A stretch of DNA of 64,000 nt from a virus. Every line of letters starts with the position of its first letter. The stretch's first letter is position 1. Position numbers and translations under genes: made by a program. This document shows, in pieces, positions 32,046 to 40,973 of the stretch. Location: IMG/VR virus record IMGVR_UViG_3300036800_000031, positions 1 to 64,000 of that record. One strand, 5' to 3'. The notes below the pieces were generated by a model. It saw only the letters and a list, made by a program, of their open reading frames with translations. It was not told where the DNA came from and made no database searches.

Positions 32046-35008
32046 CAGCTGTTACCTGTCGAGTGTTGCCCTACGAGTTGGAGAAGCGTTGCGTCGTGCT
32101 GGGAAACTGCCGTGTTCAGGGCAGCGGTCAACTCGGCCTGGTTCAGGCCCGAGCCGTTGATCGTGAATGAGTAGACCGGCTGGTAGTTGAACCCGCTGCT
32201 GCCGACTCCCGTAACCGGCGTCCCGAGCACTCCGTCTCCCAAGCGGGGAAGGGCCGAGTTGGGGATGATCGTCCCGGCGTTCGGGCTAAGGAACAGTTCC
32301 GGCCCGTTCTCCCCGACGATGTAGGGCGTGTTCGCATCGACCGGGCCACCGCCAGCGCGGTGCGGGGCCGGGGCGTCCGGAGCGTTGTTTTGTGCGGGTC
32401 CAGGGCCACCGATGGTGGGGATGTCGCTGATGTGCTCGGCGAAGGGAATCTTGTCGTAGGCGTTGATCAGGGTGTTGATCACTCCGATTACATCGTTGAT
32501 CAGACTCTTAATGACGTCGATGGCCCCGGAGATCAGAGTCCCGGCGACCGATACCGCCGTAGCCATAGCCGACCAAATCTGGTTCCACACGTCCCCGACG
32601 TCCTTGATTGCCGCCTTGATTATGTCGAGGCCAAGCGTCTTGATAAATCCAAAAATGGGACCCATGATCCCCCACGCGATATTGAGGGCTCCGGAGATCA
32701 CCGGCCACACGGCATTCCAGACATCGCGCAGGAACCCGATCTCGTCCTTGATGATGTCGATGCCCAAGGTCTTGATAAACCCGAACACCGGGGCCATGAT
32801 CGCCCAGGTCGCCGACAGGATCGTGCTGATTACCGACCAGGCCACGTTCCACAAGTCACGGAAAATCCCGAGAGCCTCTTTCACTACGTCGAAGCCCAAG
32901 GTGACGAAGAAGTTGAAAATGGGCTTCATGAATGACCAGGCGGCATTCAACACCGAACTGATCACCGGCCATATTGCCGACCACACTGCCTGGAAGGCGA
33001 TAATCGCCAACTCCACCGGGAGCAACGCGATGATCCGGATGGCATCGAAGATCACCTTGATGATGTCCCAGGCGATAGTCAGGGTTGTGGTTATCACCGG
33101 CCAGATAGCACTCCAGACCGACTTGAAGACATCGAGCACCGGAGGGATCACGGCCGAGAAAAACCGCTCCAACGGGTGAAATACGTCGTTGTCGATGGCG
33201 TGCCAGACGTCATTGGTAATCGAGCGGATTGCCGACCACGCTGCCTGCCAGTGGACCGCCAGGAGAGCTATCCAGCCGATAGGACCCAACAGCATGAGGA
33301 CGATTGACCCGAAGCCCGAACGCAGGAACGTGACCGCCTCATCGAACACCTGCTTGATTTCCGACCACACCTGACGCCAGTGAGTAACCAACTCGGTGAT
33401 GCCGACCACGAGCAAAGCGATGGCCGTGATAATCAACCCGACCGGGTTGGAATCCATAAGACCAACCAGGACGATAGCCAATGCCCCCAACCCAGCCGTC
33501 AGGCCACCCAAGAGAGCCGGTGAACCCGCCAGAAAGGCCATGAGCCGACCGAGTACCCCTATGAAGTTGAGCAACACCATCCCGACCGGGGCGAGAGCGA
33601 CGGCCAGCTTGCCCACCCCGTCGATCAGCGATACCACGTCCTTCACGATGGTCGGGCCGTTGGCGATGAACCAGTTGACAAACTTCTGGAATCCGCCGTC
33701 GTCAACCCAGTTAAGGAAGATGGCAGTGAGACCTTCAAACCCCTTCTCGAACATGGCAATAAGCGGGCCTGACTTCTGCAACATATCCGCGAAGCCCTGA
33801 CCAAACTGCTCCACCGCCGCCAGGATGGTGTTGATTGCAGGACCGGCTTGGGCAGCCAGGAAGGAGATGAAGCTCTTGAAGTCCGGCTGTTGAGCGATCA
33901 AACCGATCTGCTCGAAAATGTCATGGAACTCCGCCGCCCCGGCTTTGACCAGGGGGGTGATGTCGTTGAGCAGCGGCATCATGTCGGAGATGGCCGCAGA
34001 GAACACCGAGATGATTTCGGGCTGGAACTGCTGGTCCCACTGCATGAAGGCGCTCTTGGCCTGCATGATCAATCCCACTAGTGAGGCGATTCCGGGGCTG
34101 AGGTTCTGAACGTCGCTGGCGAGTTGGGTGATGGCGGTGTTCTTGGCGGTGGTAGTCGTGGCTCTGGTGATGGCTTGTTGGTCGGCGGTGATCTGCTGCA
34201 TGGCGGTAGACACCTGAGTGAACACCGGCAACGCCGCCAACCCGAACGCGCCGATACCGGCCCCGGCGGCAGTAGCCATTCCTGCGAATCCGATACCGAT
34301 ACCGGCCACGGCCCCGGCCAGCGGAACCAGGGCGGTAGCGAGCAACCCGACCAGCGGGATCATGGGACTTATCGACCCCGCGCTTTCCTCCAGTGAGGAG
34401 GACAATCCACCTGCTCCGCTAGAGGCTCCGTCGAGGGACGAGGTGAGCTTCCCCAACTCGGAAGATGCGGCTTCAGCGTCCATGACCACGGAGCCGATGT
34501 TGGAGTGCTTCTTCAGGTTGTCGAGTCGGGAGGCGAGGTCGTCAACCGTCCTACGAGCGTCGGACTCGGTGATGTCTACGTTGATTACCTGGTGGCTCAG
34601 CGCCTCCATCTCAGCCTTGATCTCGGCGAGCTTTACCTCATCCTCGGTGGTGTCCATCCCCACCTTGATGTCAGGAAGGTCTTTGAGTGCAGCGTCCAGG
34701 TGGAGCTTGAAGGCGTCGGCGAACTTGCCCCCGGTGGAGCTTCCCTTTTCGGCGGTAGTGGTGTCGTCCGGGCCTACGGTGGTGTTCTTGGTGGACTCAG
34801 CCACCGCCGTCTTGAAGGGGTCAGCGAACTTCTTTCCAGCCTCATCCCCGGTCGCGGCGACTTGGGTGTCGTCAACGGTGGTGCCGACTTGGACGTTTTC
34901 CTCGCCGGTCTGCTCAATGGCCTGGCCCAGCTTTGCCTTCAAGTCCTCCTCGAAGTAGGACATATCCGGCGTGATGGTGATTGACGCTGATCCAACTTCA
35001 TCAGCCAT
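32045..35008 (-). CDS. Tape measure protein
   Basis: 987 residues. N-terminal coiled region (residues 1-215), a hydrophobic stretch (LLATALVPLAGAVAGIGIGFAG) near 225, a helical core, then four to five repeats of about 40 residues between 640 and 860 (VWSAIWPVISSVLNAAW, FGFIKTLGIDII) with regular tryptophans, and the C-terminal signature GGPVDANTPYIVGENGPELF. Sets tail length and is ejected with DNA. By the usual relation of residues to length, the tail would be near 150 nm, a rough inference. Confidence 0.92.
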   Translation of the reverse strand: MADEVGSASITITPDMSYFEEDLKAKLGQAIEQTGEENVQVGTTVDDTQVAATGDEAGKKFADPFKTAVAESTKNTTVGPDDTTTAEKGSSTGGKFADAFKLHLDAALKDLPDIKVGMDTTEDEVKLAEIKAEMEALSHQVINVDITESDARRTVDDLASRLDNLKKHSNIGSVVMDAEAASSELGKLTSSLDGASSGAGGLSSSLEESAGSISPMIPLVGLLATALVPLAGAVAGIGIGFAGMATAAGAGIGAFGLAALPVFTQVSTAMQQITADQQAITRATTTTAKNTAITQLASDVQNLSPGIASLVGLIMQAKSAFMQWDQQFQPEIISVFSAAISDMMPLLNDITPLVKAGAAEFHDIFEQIGLIAQQPDFKSFISFLAAQAGPAINTILAAVEQFGQGFADMLQKSGPLIAMFEKGFEGLTAIFLNWVDDGGFQKFVNWFIANGPTIVKDVVSLIDGVGKLAVALAPVGMVLLNFIGVLGRLMAFLAGSPALLGGLTAGLGALAIVLVGLMDSNPVGLIITAIALLVVGITELVTHWRQVWSEIKQVFDEAVTFLRSGFGSIVLMLLGPIGWIALLAVHWQAAWSAIRSITNDVWHAIDNDVFHPLERFFSAVIPPVLDVFKSVWSAIWPVITTTLTIAWDIIKVIFDAIRIIALLPVELAIIAFQAVWSAIWPVISSVLNAAWSFMKPIFNFFVTLGFDVVKEALGIFRDLWNVAWSVISTILSATWAIMAPVFGFIKTLGIDIIKDEIGFLRDVWNAVWPVISGALNIAWGIMGPIFGFIKTLGLDIIKAAIKDVGDVWNQIWSAMATAVSVAGTLISGAIDVIKSLINDVIGVINTLINAYDKIPFAEHISDIPTIGGPGPAQNNAPDAPAPHRAGGGPVDANTPYIVGENGPELFLSPNAGTIIPNSALPRLGDGVLGTPVTGVGSSGFNYQPVYSFTINGSGLNQAELTAALNTAVSQHDATLLQLVGQHSTGNS

Positions 35009-35696
35009 TACTCACCACCTCCCATTTTGCTGTTGACGTTGGCGACGAAGGCCGCTATGTCCGTGACGGTGGCGAGGTCGCCTTCTTCCAGTTCGCCTTC
35101 GTCCTCGTCCGGCTGGCCCTGGTGCATGTCCAGGGCGTCGTAGAAGTCATCCAGGAAGTGAGGCTGGGGAACACCCTCCCCCCGGTTCTCCATGAGGAGA
35201 ACGTCGGCCCGCTCAGCCCGGTCGGCCAAGAGCGCATAGGCGGCGGACAAGACCGCCTCCGCGCTTAGCTTGCTCGGCGGGAGCGTTTGGCCTGAGAGGA
35301 CGAGCCGCCCCCGGAAGTACGTGCGCTCGGTCGCCGCCCAGTGGGTGAGATACCAGGCGGCTCGGTAGGGACCCCGAACACTTCCTCAGCGACCGTTTTC
35401 GCCAACTCCGAGAACCGCTTGTAGGTCATGGGGCCTTGCTTGTCCTGCTTCATCGCCATGAAGTCTTCGACTTCATCGGGGAACAGGACCGCCTCGAACA
35501 AGGTGTCCACGTTCATCACGACGGCGGAAACGTCACCGCTTCCTTGGGCCTTGAAGAACTCCTCGATGATCGGCCAGGGGATTTCGTCACTGCCCTTGCA
35601 GTGCCAAGTTCGGCCCCCGATGTTGAAGGTCATGGAAGGCTCGTCCGAAGCCTCAATGGCGTCAAGGTCGAGATGGGGAATCGAGTTCACGCTCAT
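35008..35696 (-). CDS. Tail assembly chaperone fusion (frameshift product)
   Basis: Join of the 35696-35367 part of the first chaperone frame with the -1 frame that is open from about 35390 to 35008. The shifted frame reads PYRAAWYLTHWAATERTYF, then GRLVLSGQTLPPSKL, then SAAYALLADRAERAD and ends NSKMGGGE at 35008, with no stop and strong resemblance to known chaperone C-terminal extensions. Expected length about 229 residues. Lambda gpGT works the same way, guiding tape measure and tube assembly. The T part has no good start of its own (only a TTG), which supports frameshifting. Confidence 0.8.
35265..35696 (-). CDS. Tail assembly chaperone, unshifted form
   Basis: 143 residues. MSVNSIPHLDLDAIEASDEP, TFNIGGRTWHCKGSDEIPW, then EFFKAQGSGDVSAVVMNVD and FMAMKQDKQGPMTYKRFSE. 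This is the common N-terminal chaperone fold placed between the major tail protein and the tape measure. The tail after residue 110 is Ser/Arg-rich and only made when no frameshift occurs. ATG 35696 overlaps the tube gene stop. Confidence 0.85.
   Translation of the reverse strand: MSVNSIPHLDLDAIEASDEPSMTFNIGGRTWHCKGSDEIPWPIIEEFFKAQGSGDVSAVVMNVDTLFEAVLFPDEVEDFMAMKQDKQGPMTYKRFSELAKTVAEEVFGVPTEPPGISPTGRRPSARTSGGGSSSQAKRSRRAS
35360..35390 (-). promoter_or_regulatory. Programmed -1 frameshift region
   Basis: The -1 frame has a stop (TGA at the GCT-GAG junction) just upstream, so the shift must occur within the codons for EEVFGVP. The best candidate is a P-site slip of tRNA-Pro from CCT to CCC in GTC-CCT-ACC at 35367-35372; no classic X-XXY-YYZ heptamer is present. 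GC-rich sequence follows and may form a stimulatory structure. Confidence 0.55.
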
Positions 35697-36289
35697 GCTG
35701 CCAGGTTGGGTTCGAGGATGAACCGGAAGGGCTGTGCGCCGTAGGGCTTCTCCAGCTTGAAGCTGGCCGCGTACATGCTCTTGTTCGCGCCCTTCTTGGC
35801 GGTGCGCTTCACCGTGCCGGTCTGAAGCGTCTGGCGGACGATCAACCGGCTGTTCGGGTCGGCAGCGGTGGTGGCTGCGAGGGGGATCGAGTCCCACCCG
35901 AGCATGACCCGGACCTCAGACCCGGCGGAGGGCGTCTCCTGCCAGAGCGAGCCGTCCCCGTTGGTGCCCTGGGACGAGGCGATGGTCGAAGCGCCGATTC
36001 CGGCGTTCAGCACCAGGGCCAGGTTCTGACGGGTGACTTCGGCGAGGACGAACGTCATGGTGCCCGTGTAGCCGGTGATGGCCTGACGGATTTCCCACAG
36101 TTCTTCCTCGACGCTGATCGGAGAAGTGGTAGGGCCGAAGTCGAACTCCGAACCGGCGTCGGTGTACCCGAGGGCTGTCCAGCCAGCAGGCCACGCTCCG
36201 GTAACGGAAACGGGTTCAGCGGTGCCGAGCGGGGCCGCATAGAGCGTGCCGGGGCCGACCTTGATGTTGTTCGGGTTGTAAGTACCCAT
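35693..36289 (-). CDS. Major tail (tube) protein
   Basis: 198 residues. NIKVGPGTLYAAPLG, ALGYTDAGSEFDFGP, EEELWEIRQAITGYTGTM and a beta-rich C-terminus are the usual pattern of actinophage tube proteins. Located directly before the chaperones. Strong GGAGCACC site before ATG 36289 suits its high expression. Confidence 0.88.
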   Translation of the reverse strand: MGTYNPNNIKVGPGTLYAAPLGTAEPVSVTGAWPAGWTALGYTDAGSEFDFGPTTSPISVEEELWEIRQAITGYTGTMTFVLAEVTRQNLALVLNAGIGASTIASSQGTNGDGSLWQETPSAGSEVRVMLGWDSIPLAATTAADPNSRLIVRQTLQTGTVKRTAKKGANKSMYAASFKLEKPYGAQPFRFILEPNLAA

Positions 36290-36388
36290 TGGTGCTCCTT
36301 GTCTGCCGGAGTGGCGGGTGAACTCCGCCTTGGCTTACAAGGCGACAAGGTGATCGAACCACACAGACCCCCGGAGGTTCGGGGATAC
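36290..36388. other. Short intergenic gap before the tail tube gene
   Basis: 99 bases with short GC inverted repeats (for example CCCCGAA/CGGGGG near 36370-36385 on the minus strand) but no T tract. May hold a late promoter or processing site; nothing clear is visible. Confidence 0.25.
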
Positions 36389-36823
36389 TCAGAGCGCCAC
36401 AGTGAAAATAATGTCCATCATCATCCGCGGCCAACCGGTGTCCGGGTCCGGAGAATCGAAGGAAGTGGTCACGTTGACGTTGAGGCCACGGGTGCCCCCG
36501 TCGCCCAGGATCGTGCCGGGCTGGAGGACGAGAGCGGCCTGCTCGATGGCCAGTACCGCCGCCCGAACTTTGTCGTAGTCCTTCCCCGCCATCCCCCAAA
36601 CTTCCACGGCAACTCGGATGTCGGAGACCGGGGCTTCGCTGTTGCTCTGGACCCCTCCGCCTGACCGGGAGACCCGGATGAAGGGCACCTTGTTGGGATT
36701 GGGATTCACCGGGAGTCGGAAGAAGGCCCGCCCGGCGATGTGGGGAGTGATCCACTCGTTGGTACGGAACCAGTTGCGGATGTCCGGCATGGCGTCCGGG
36801 ATGACCAGCGGGGGCAGGCTCAC
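36389..36823 (-). CDS. Tail terminator/completion protein
   Basis: 144 residues: DIRNWFRTNEWITPHIAGRAFFRL, PFIRVSRSGGG, VAVEVWGMAGKDYDKVRAA, then DSPDPDTGWPRMMMDIIF. Order and size match the tail terminator group that caps the tube and joins it to the head. ATGA overlap neighbours on its upstream side. Confidence 0.75.
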   Translation of the reverse strand: MSLPPLVIPDAMPDIRNWFRTNEWITPHIAGRAFFRLPVNPNPNKVPFIRVSRSGGGVQSNSEAPVSDIRVAVEVWGMAGKDYDKVRAAVLAIEQAALVLQPGTILGDGGTRGLNVNVTTSFDSPDPDTGWPRMMMDIIFTVAL

Positions 36824-37245
36824 GAGTTCACCACCGCATCCATAGCGGGCTTCAAAAACGGCCGGGGCTTCATCAGAGACGTTCCGACTTCCAGGTAGTG
36901 GGCGTACTTGGTGTTCGCCGTGACCCTGGCGATCACCACCTCACCGCCGAGTTCCACCCGGTGGCCGATCTGATTGAGCAAGAAGCCGGTGTTCGACGCC
37001 GGGGGCTGACCGGGGGCCGAAGCGCGGTGGGCCGGGCCGGTCTGGACCCAGTGGTAGAGCTTCCCGTTGTGCTTCATGAAGTACGAACCCGGTTCGTACA
37101 ACCGGCCGGAGCCGGGGATGGTCAAGAATGTCTTGGCGAGGGTCTCGATCTGGAACGCCTTTTGCAAGAGAATCTTGGCGACCGGCCCTTCCAAGTCGGC
37201 GAACAGGGCGTGGATTCCCTCGGTGTCGGTGTCGTAGGTGGACAT
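36820..37245 (-). CDS. HK97 gp10-like head-tail protein
   Basis: 141 residues. YFMKHNGKLYHWVQTGPAHRAS...NTKYAHYLEVGTSLMKPRPFLKPAM is the gp10-like signature, especially YAHYLE-GT and RPFL-PA. These proteins sit at the head-tail joint. ATG 37245 overlaps the upstream stop by one base. Confidence 0.85.
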   Translation of the reverse strand: MSTYDTDTEGIHALFADLEGPVAKILLQKAFQIETLAKTFLTIPGSGRLYEPGSYFMKHNGKLYHWVQTGPAHRASAPGQPPASNTGFLLNQIGHRVELGGEVVIARVTANTKYAHYLEVGTSLMKPRPFLKPAMDAVVNS

Positions 37246-37583
37246 CAGCTGGCCCCCGTCACTTCACGGAGCGAAGCCACCGTGTGATCGAGTCCTAGCC
37301 CGATTGACTGTCGTGCCCAAAGGCAAACCCAGGTGGTCCCTTCGATGTCGTCGGTCACGAGATCGTTGGCTTGAAGGTCCACCGGGTCACAGGTCAGCCG
37401 GGTGTTGTAGACGATGCGGTCACCGCCGACCAGTACCGGCGCTCCGCCGGGGAGGCTAACGACGGCCGGGACGCCTTCCTTGACCAAAGCCGGACCAGCC
37501 GGGTTGGGGTCGTAGCCGTCGGTGTCAGCCGGAACGGATGACCGGGTGATGGTGACTGTGGTGGTGGCGAGGGGGATCGACAC
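37245..37583 (-). CDS. Head closure/stopper protein
   Basis: 112 residues: TTTVTITRSSVPADTDGYDP then VLVGGDRIVYNTRLTCDPVDLQ, a beta barrel. Position between connector and gp10-like gene fits the head closure protein. Two-base gap to the connector gene. Confidence 0.7.
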   Translation of the reverse strand: MSIPLATTTVTITRSSVPADTDGYDPNPAGPALVKEGVPAVVSLPGGAPVLVGGDRIVYNTRLTCDPVDLQANDLVTDDIEGTTWVCLWARQSIGLGLDHTVASLREVTGAS

Positions 37584-38243
37584 TTAGGTCTCCCAAGCGT
37601 GAGCCTGCGCCCGGCGGAAGCGGAGGATGTCCCGCTTCAACTGCGGGTCGGCCAGCATGAAGGAGGACAAGTCTCCCGAGATCGATACTCCGCCGATGGA
37701 GATGGACTTCTGCCCCATCGCCTGGACGACGGCCGGGTGCTGGGAGTAGTAGGCGATCCGGGCGATCACCCGAGCCAGCTTCGGAGGGAGTCCGGGGGTG
37801 GTCCCGTCCTTGACGCCGTAGGGGTGATAGCCGCCCATGTAGGTCACGTTCGTCTGCGGGGGGATGACCCCCTGCCAAACCGGCATCCACGGCAAGGGAG
37901 TGAACCAGCCCACCCATACCCCGAACCCCTGAATGATCGAGCCGGGGGCGTTGTCGGTGGCCGGGTTGTAAAGCGCCTCCCCGGAACTGATCGGCTTGGT
38001 CGGGTCGATGGGGACGGCCGAGGGATAGACCTTCCCGTCAGCGTAGAGATACAGGTTCTCGGTGTATTGGCCGTACCCGAGAGTTCGGACGCACTCCACC
38101 TCGACCATCGTCACCGCTTCGTCCAGGGCGCGGGCGACGTCATCGGGATCGTTCGCCCGGTCGTTGGTGATCCAGCCGTAGTCATCCACCGACACCAACG
38201 GCTGCGTAAGGCCCGTACCACTGGCGGGGGTACTAGGTATCAC
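37584..38243 (-). CDS. Head-tail connector (adaptor) protein
   Basis: 219 residues. ARALDEAVTMVEVECVRTLGYG near the N-terminus, an internal WVGWFTPLPWMPVW loop, and a C-terminal helix KRDILRFRRAQAHAW. Looks like the gp6/gp15-type adaptor that docks on the portal ring. ATG 38243 overlaps the stop of the preceding gene. Confidence 0.75.
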   Translation of the reverse strand: MIPSTPASGTGLTQPLVSVDDYGWITNDRANDPDDVARALDEAVTMVEVECVRTLGYGQYTENLYLYADGKVYPSAVPIDPTKPISSGEALYNPATDNAPGSIIQGFGVWVGWFTPLPWMPVWQGVIPPQTNVTYMGGYHPYGVKDGTTPGLPPKLARVIARIAYYSQHPAVVQAMGQKSISIGGVSISGDLSSFMLADPQLKRDILRFRRAQAHAWET

Positions 38244-38515
38244 TTCTGACCTTTCCGGGGCTTAGACGGCCGTAGAGAGGCTGGGGTGTGGTCCCTGGAG
38301 AGCCATTCAGCCTCGGTAGTCAGCAACGGGCCAGCTTCCGCCGGGTACTCCTTGCCGACCGCCGCCGCCAAGCTCCCGTCCCGCTTCCAGAGCATCCGTT
38401 CGGTGGCGACCACCATCGGCCGCTCGTCCTTCGGCTTCGGGTACGGGTACGACTTCAAATCCCAGTCAGCCGAATCCAGCGCCGATACTTCTCTCTCGCA
38501 GAACATCTTTGCCAC
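38240..38515 (-). CDS. Small head-region protein
   Basis: 91 residues, basic C-terminus (LRPSKPRKGQK), middle PKDERPMVVATERMLWKRDGS. Common position for a small hypothetical between capsid and connector. Could be a decoration or a DNA-contacting protein; not recognised. Confidence 0.7.
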   Translation of the reverse strand: MAKMFCEREVSALDSADWDLKSYPYPKPKDERPMVVATERMLWKRDGSLAAAVGKEYPAEAGPLLTTEAEWLSRDHTPASLRPSKPRKGQK

Positions 38516-38568
38516 GGGCTGATCCTAACTGTGGGTGTACACGAAACCTCGGGATAGACGCGGAGCGA

Positions 38569-38586
38569 CCCCGGCCGAAGCCGGGG
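38569..38586 (-). terminator. Stable UUCG hairpin after the capsid gene
   Basis: Minus strand CCCCGGC-TTCG-GCCGGGG: a 7-bp GC stem closed by the very stable UUCG loop, 37 bases past the capsid stop. No T tract. More likely to protect capsid mRNA from 3' decay, or to weaken read-through, than a full terminator. Confidence 0.55.
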
Positions 38587-38622
38587 CCACTCCACCCGTA
38601 GCTCAATACGAACTGCTGCTGG

Positions 38623-39861
38623 TCAGACCGTGGTGACGTTGCAGAACAGGTCGGGACGGAAGATCATCAGTCCGACCCGCTCTTCGCAGACCATGAGGAT
38701 CTGGTTCAGCTCGGCGTACCGCTCCTTGTAGGTCTCCACGTTGACCTGCTCGCGGTCGGCGATCATGCCGCCCAGCTGGAAGTCGCCGACCAGCGAGGTG
38801 TTCAGCGCCATCGCACGGGTCCGGTAGGTCGGAACACCCCAAACCGTCAGCGGAAGGTCGCTGAAGGGGGTTCCGGCGTCGAACGTGCCCGAGCCGCCCG
38901 CTGCCCGCTTGGTGAACATGTTCCAAGCGTTGGTCGGGTTGAGGACAACCGCCGTCGGGGTGCCGTCGTGGTTCTCCACCTGAGCGAACGCAGCCCCGAA
39001 GGTCTGAGCGTTGTCGGTGTTGACCGCACCCTGCGTCAGCACGCCGTTGGCTCCCAGGACGCCCTGGAGGTCAGGCCAGGTGCCCGAACCGTTCAGGAAC
39101 TCCCAGTCCTCCTTGAAACGGACCAGGTACGGCAGCCGCTGGTTGATGTATTGGATCACGGCCTGGGCGTCCTCGAACAGCTGCTTCGAGATCACCAACG
39201 TGGCGGCGATGACGGTCGGGTCGGCCTTGGCAGCCTGGAAGCTCAGCGTGGCGTTGGGCTTCACTCCACCCTCGGGGACGGCGGATGCCGACTCGTAGTT
39301 GGTGGGGTTGAGTTCCTGGACGTAGGGAATCTGCGCCAGGGTGGTCGTCATCTTCGGGAACAGGTCCCGGAGGAACAACCGTGCCTGCCTCGGCACCGGG
39401 GCGATGGGCTGACCGACCGGGAGCAGGTAGCCCGCTCCAGAGGGGTCAACGCCGGGGGGGCCGGACGAACCAAAGTCCTGCACCGCACGGGTGAGCATCT
39501 GGTCCAGCGTGCCCTTGCCTTCGTAGGCTTCCTCGAAGGGGGCGTTGCGGGTGCCCGAGAGCGCCCACTTCACCATGTCCTCGGAGATGAACATTTCCCC
39601 GAGCGACCGGCGCTCGATGTCATCTTCGGTGCTGCGTGCCCCGCCACCAGCCGTTGCGGCCAGCTTTGCGTTGGCCCGGCGCTCCTCCAACTCGCCCAGC
39701 GTGATCTGAGCGTCAAGCTCATTCACCTTGGCGAACATGGACTGGAGGCGAGCGGAATCCTCATCGGAGCGCACGCCTTCGGGCAGGTCGGCGAACTCAC
39801 GACGGAGGTTTGCGCACTCCTCGTAAAGCTCGTCCAGGTTCAGGGTTGCTGCTTCAGCCAT
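38623..39861 (-). CDS. Major capsid protein, HK97 fold
   Basis: 412 residues. Residues 1-100 are a charged helical delta/scaffold domain (LDELYEECANLRREFADLPEG). The mature fold follows: GYLLPVGQPIAPVPRQARLF, SASAVPEGGVKPNATLSF, TVIAATLVISKQLFEDA (spine helix region), and the A-domain with WGVPTYRTRAM. The prohead protease encoded before the tRNA array would remove the delta domain. AAGAGG precedes ATG 39861. Confidence 0.93.
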   Translation of the reverse strand: MAEAATLNLDELYEECANLRREFADLPEGVRSDEDSARLQSMFAKVNELDAQITLGELEERRANAKLAATAGGGARSTEDDIERRSLGEMFISEDMVKWALSGTRNAPFEEAYEGKGTLDQMLTRAVQDFGSSGPPGVDPSGAGYLLPVGQPIAPVPRQARLFLRDLFPKMTTTLAQIPYVQELNPTNYESASAVPEGGVKPNATLSFQAAKADPTVIAATLVISKQLFEDAQAVIQYINQRLPYLVRFKEDWEFLNGSGTWPDLQGVLGANGVLTQGAVNTDNAQTFGAAFAQVENHDGTPTAVVLNPTNAWNMFTKRAAGGSGTFDAGTPFSDLPLTVWGVPTYRTRAMALNTSLVGDFQLGGMIADREQVNVETYKERYAELNQILMVCEERVGLMIFRPDLFCNVTTV

Positions 39862-40059
39862 GACAGACCTCTTTCGATTGAATCAGGGAACGGACGCCCG
39901 GATAGGCGATCCAACGCTCTCCCGACGGTCAATCGGACCTGTCGTGGGGTGCTGAGGAGAAAGGTAGCGCAAGGAAGGGAGGAGGGTATGGGATACCCCC
40001 GAACGCGAAACGACCGGAGCCTTTTGGACCCCGGCCGAATCGCCTTCACAGTACCTACG
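39862..40059. promoter_or_regulatory. Capsid upstream region with dyad
   Basis: 198 bases between the tRNA array and capsid gene. Contains a perfect palindrome GGGTAT-GGG-ATACCC (39984-39998) and, on the minus strand, TTGACC upstream of CTATCC, a possible weak promoter. A separate promoter here would let capsid be transcribed apart from the tRNAs. Confidence 0.4.
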
Positions 40060-40130
40060 TGGCGGAGGGGAGACTCGAACTCCCGACTTCCTGGTTATGA
40101 GCCAGACGGGCTGCCGCTGCCCTACTCCGC
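40060..40130 (-). tRNA. tRNA-Met(CAT)
   Basis: Cloverleaf with loop CTCATAA, T-loop TTCGAGT and encoded CCA. Acceptor GCGGAG pairs six of seven. Elongator-like, short variable loop. The HNH gene upstream ends inside its 5' strand (stop TAG at 40122). Confidence 0.85.
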
Positions 40131-40661
40131 TGTGCTCATAGAAGCTACCAGGGTGGGCCTACCGATAGCAAGGTATGGCTCCCAAGCGGGGTCTGGCCGG
40201 ATTTTCAGGAGGTGGGCAGCGACGCCCTTGGGCCGGAAAGGGGTGTTGTGAAGTTCCCATCCCAGCGAGTCCAGGGTCTGGTGGCCCTTCTTCTGATTGC
40301 ATCTCCGGCAACAAGCGGTGACGTTCTCCCAGGTGTGCTTTCCACCGAGCGCCCTGGGGACGATGTGGTCGATGGTGCCGTCCTGGCGGACGTCCTTCTG
40401 GCAGTAGCCACACCGGTACCCATCTCGGGCACAGACGTTGGAAGTGATGAGCATGATGCTCCGGTGCTTCTCGGGCATCACGACGTACTTCCGAAGGACG
40501 AGGACCGAGGGGACCATGACCTGAGTAGACGGAGAGCGGAAGACTTCACCGCTGTATTCGATGGGGTCGGCAAGCTCCTCCAGGTAAAGCTCGACAGCAT
40601 CCCGGTCGCGAATGATCGCGAGGGGTTCTCTGCTGGCGTTCAGGAGGAGCGCCCTGTTCAT
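40122..40661 (-). CDS. HNH endonuclease
   Basis: 179 residues. RDGYRCGYCQKDVRQDGTIDHIVPRALGGKHTWENVTACCRRCNQKKG is a full HNH domain with two CxxC zinc pairs and the catalytic His of DHIVPR (near residues 95-140). The N-terminal part (LLNASREPLAIIRDRDAVELY) resembles actinobacterial HNH proteins. Its stop codon TAG is taken from the tRNA-Met 5' strand. Probably a free-standing homing-type nuclease. Confidence 0.88.
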   Translation of the reverse strand: MNRALLLNASREPLAIIRDRDAVELYLEELADPIEYSGEVFRSPSTQVMVPSVLVLRKYVVMPEKHRSIMLITSNVCARDGYRCGYCQKDVRQDGTIDHIVPRALGGKHTWENVTACCRRCNQKKGHQTLDSLGWELHNTPFRPKGVAAHLLKIRPDPAWEPYLAIGRPTLVASMSTAE

Positions 40662-40707
40662 CTGATTCTCGGTCTCTTTGTCATCGTCACTGCTTTCTGG
40701 TTGATTC

Positions 40708-40794
40708 TGGTCTCAGCGGCGGGAGTCGAACCCGCATGGCCGTTCAGGCCAGCCCGTTTTGAGCGGGGTGCGTATTCCGTTCCGCCACGCTGAG
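40708..40794 (-). tRNA. tRNA-Leu(CAA)
   Basis: Class II tRNA with long variable arm, anticodon loop CTCAAAA, acceptor CTCAGCG/CGCTGAG, T-loop TTCGACT and encoded CCA. Decodes UUG. Confidence 0.88.
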
Positions 40795-40812
40795 GTGATC
40801 TGAATAGTCCAA

Positions 40813-40899
40813 TGGTGCGAACGGGGAGAGTCGAACTCCCACTGGGCCGAGCCCACCACAGTCTCAGTGTGGCCTGTCTACCGATTCCAGCACGCTCGC
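40813..40899 (-). tRNA. tRNA-Leu(GAG)
   Basis: Class II, loop CTGAGAC between five-pair stem CCACA/TGTGG, long variable arm, encoded CCA. Decodes CUC/CUU. Confidence 0.88.
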
Positions 40900-40900
40900 A

Positions 40901-40972
40901 TGGTGCCCCCGCCCGGAATCGAACCGGGATCGGCCTGATTAGAAGTCAGAGGACGGATTCCATCCCGAGGGC
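40901..40972 (-). tRNA. tRNA-Arg(TCT)
   Basis: Loop CTTCTAA on stem CTGA/TCAG, acceptor GCCCTCG/CGGGGGC, T-loop TTCGATT, CCA encoded. Reads AGA/AGG, rare in GC-rich hosts. Confidence 0.88.
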
Positions 40973-40973
40973 T

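Noticed and set aside
35008-35250. Independent 80-codon gene starting at TTG
   Set aside because: No ribosome site, and the same frame continues upstream with clear chaperone sequence, so it is the frameshifted end of the tail chaperone.
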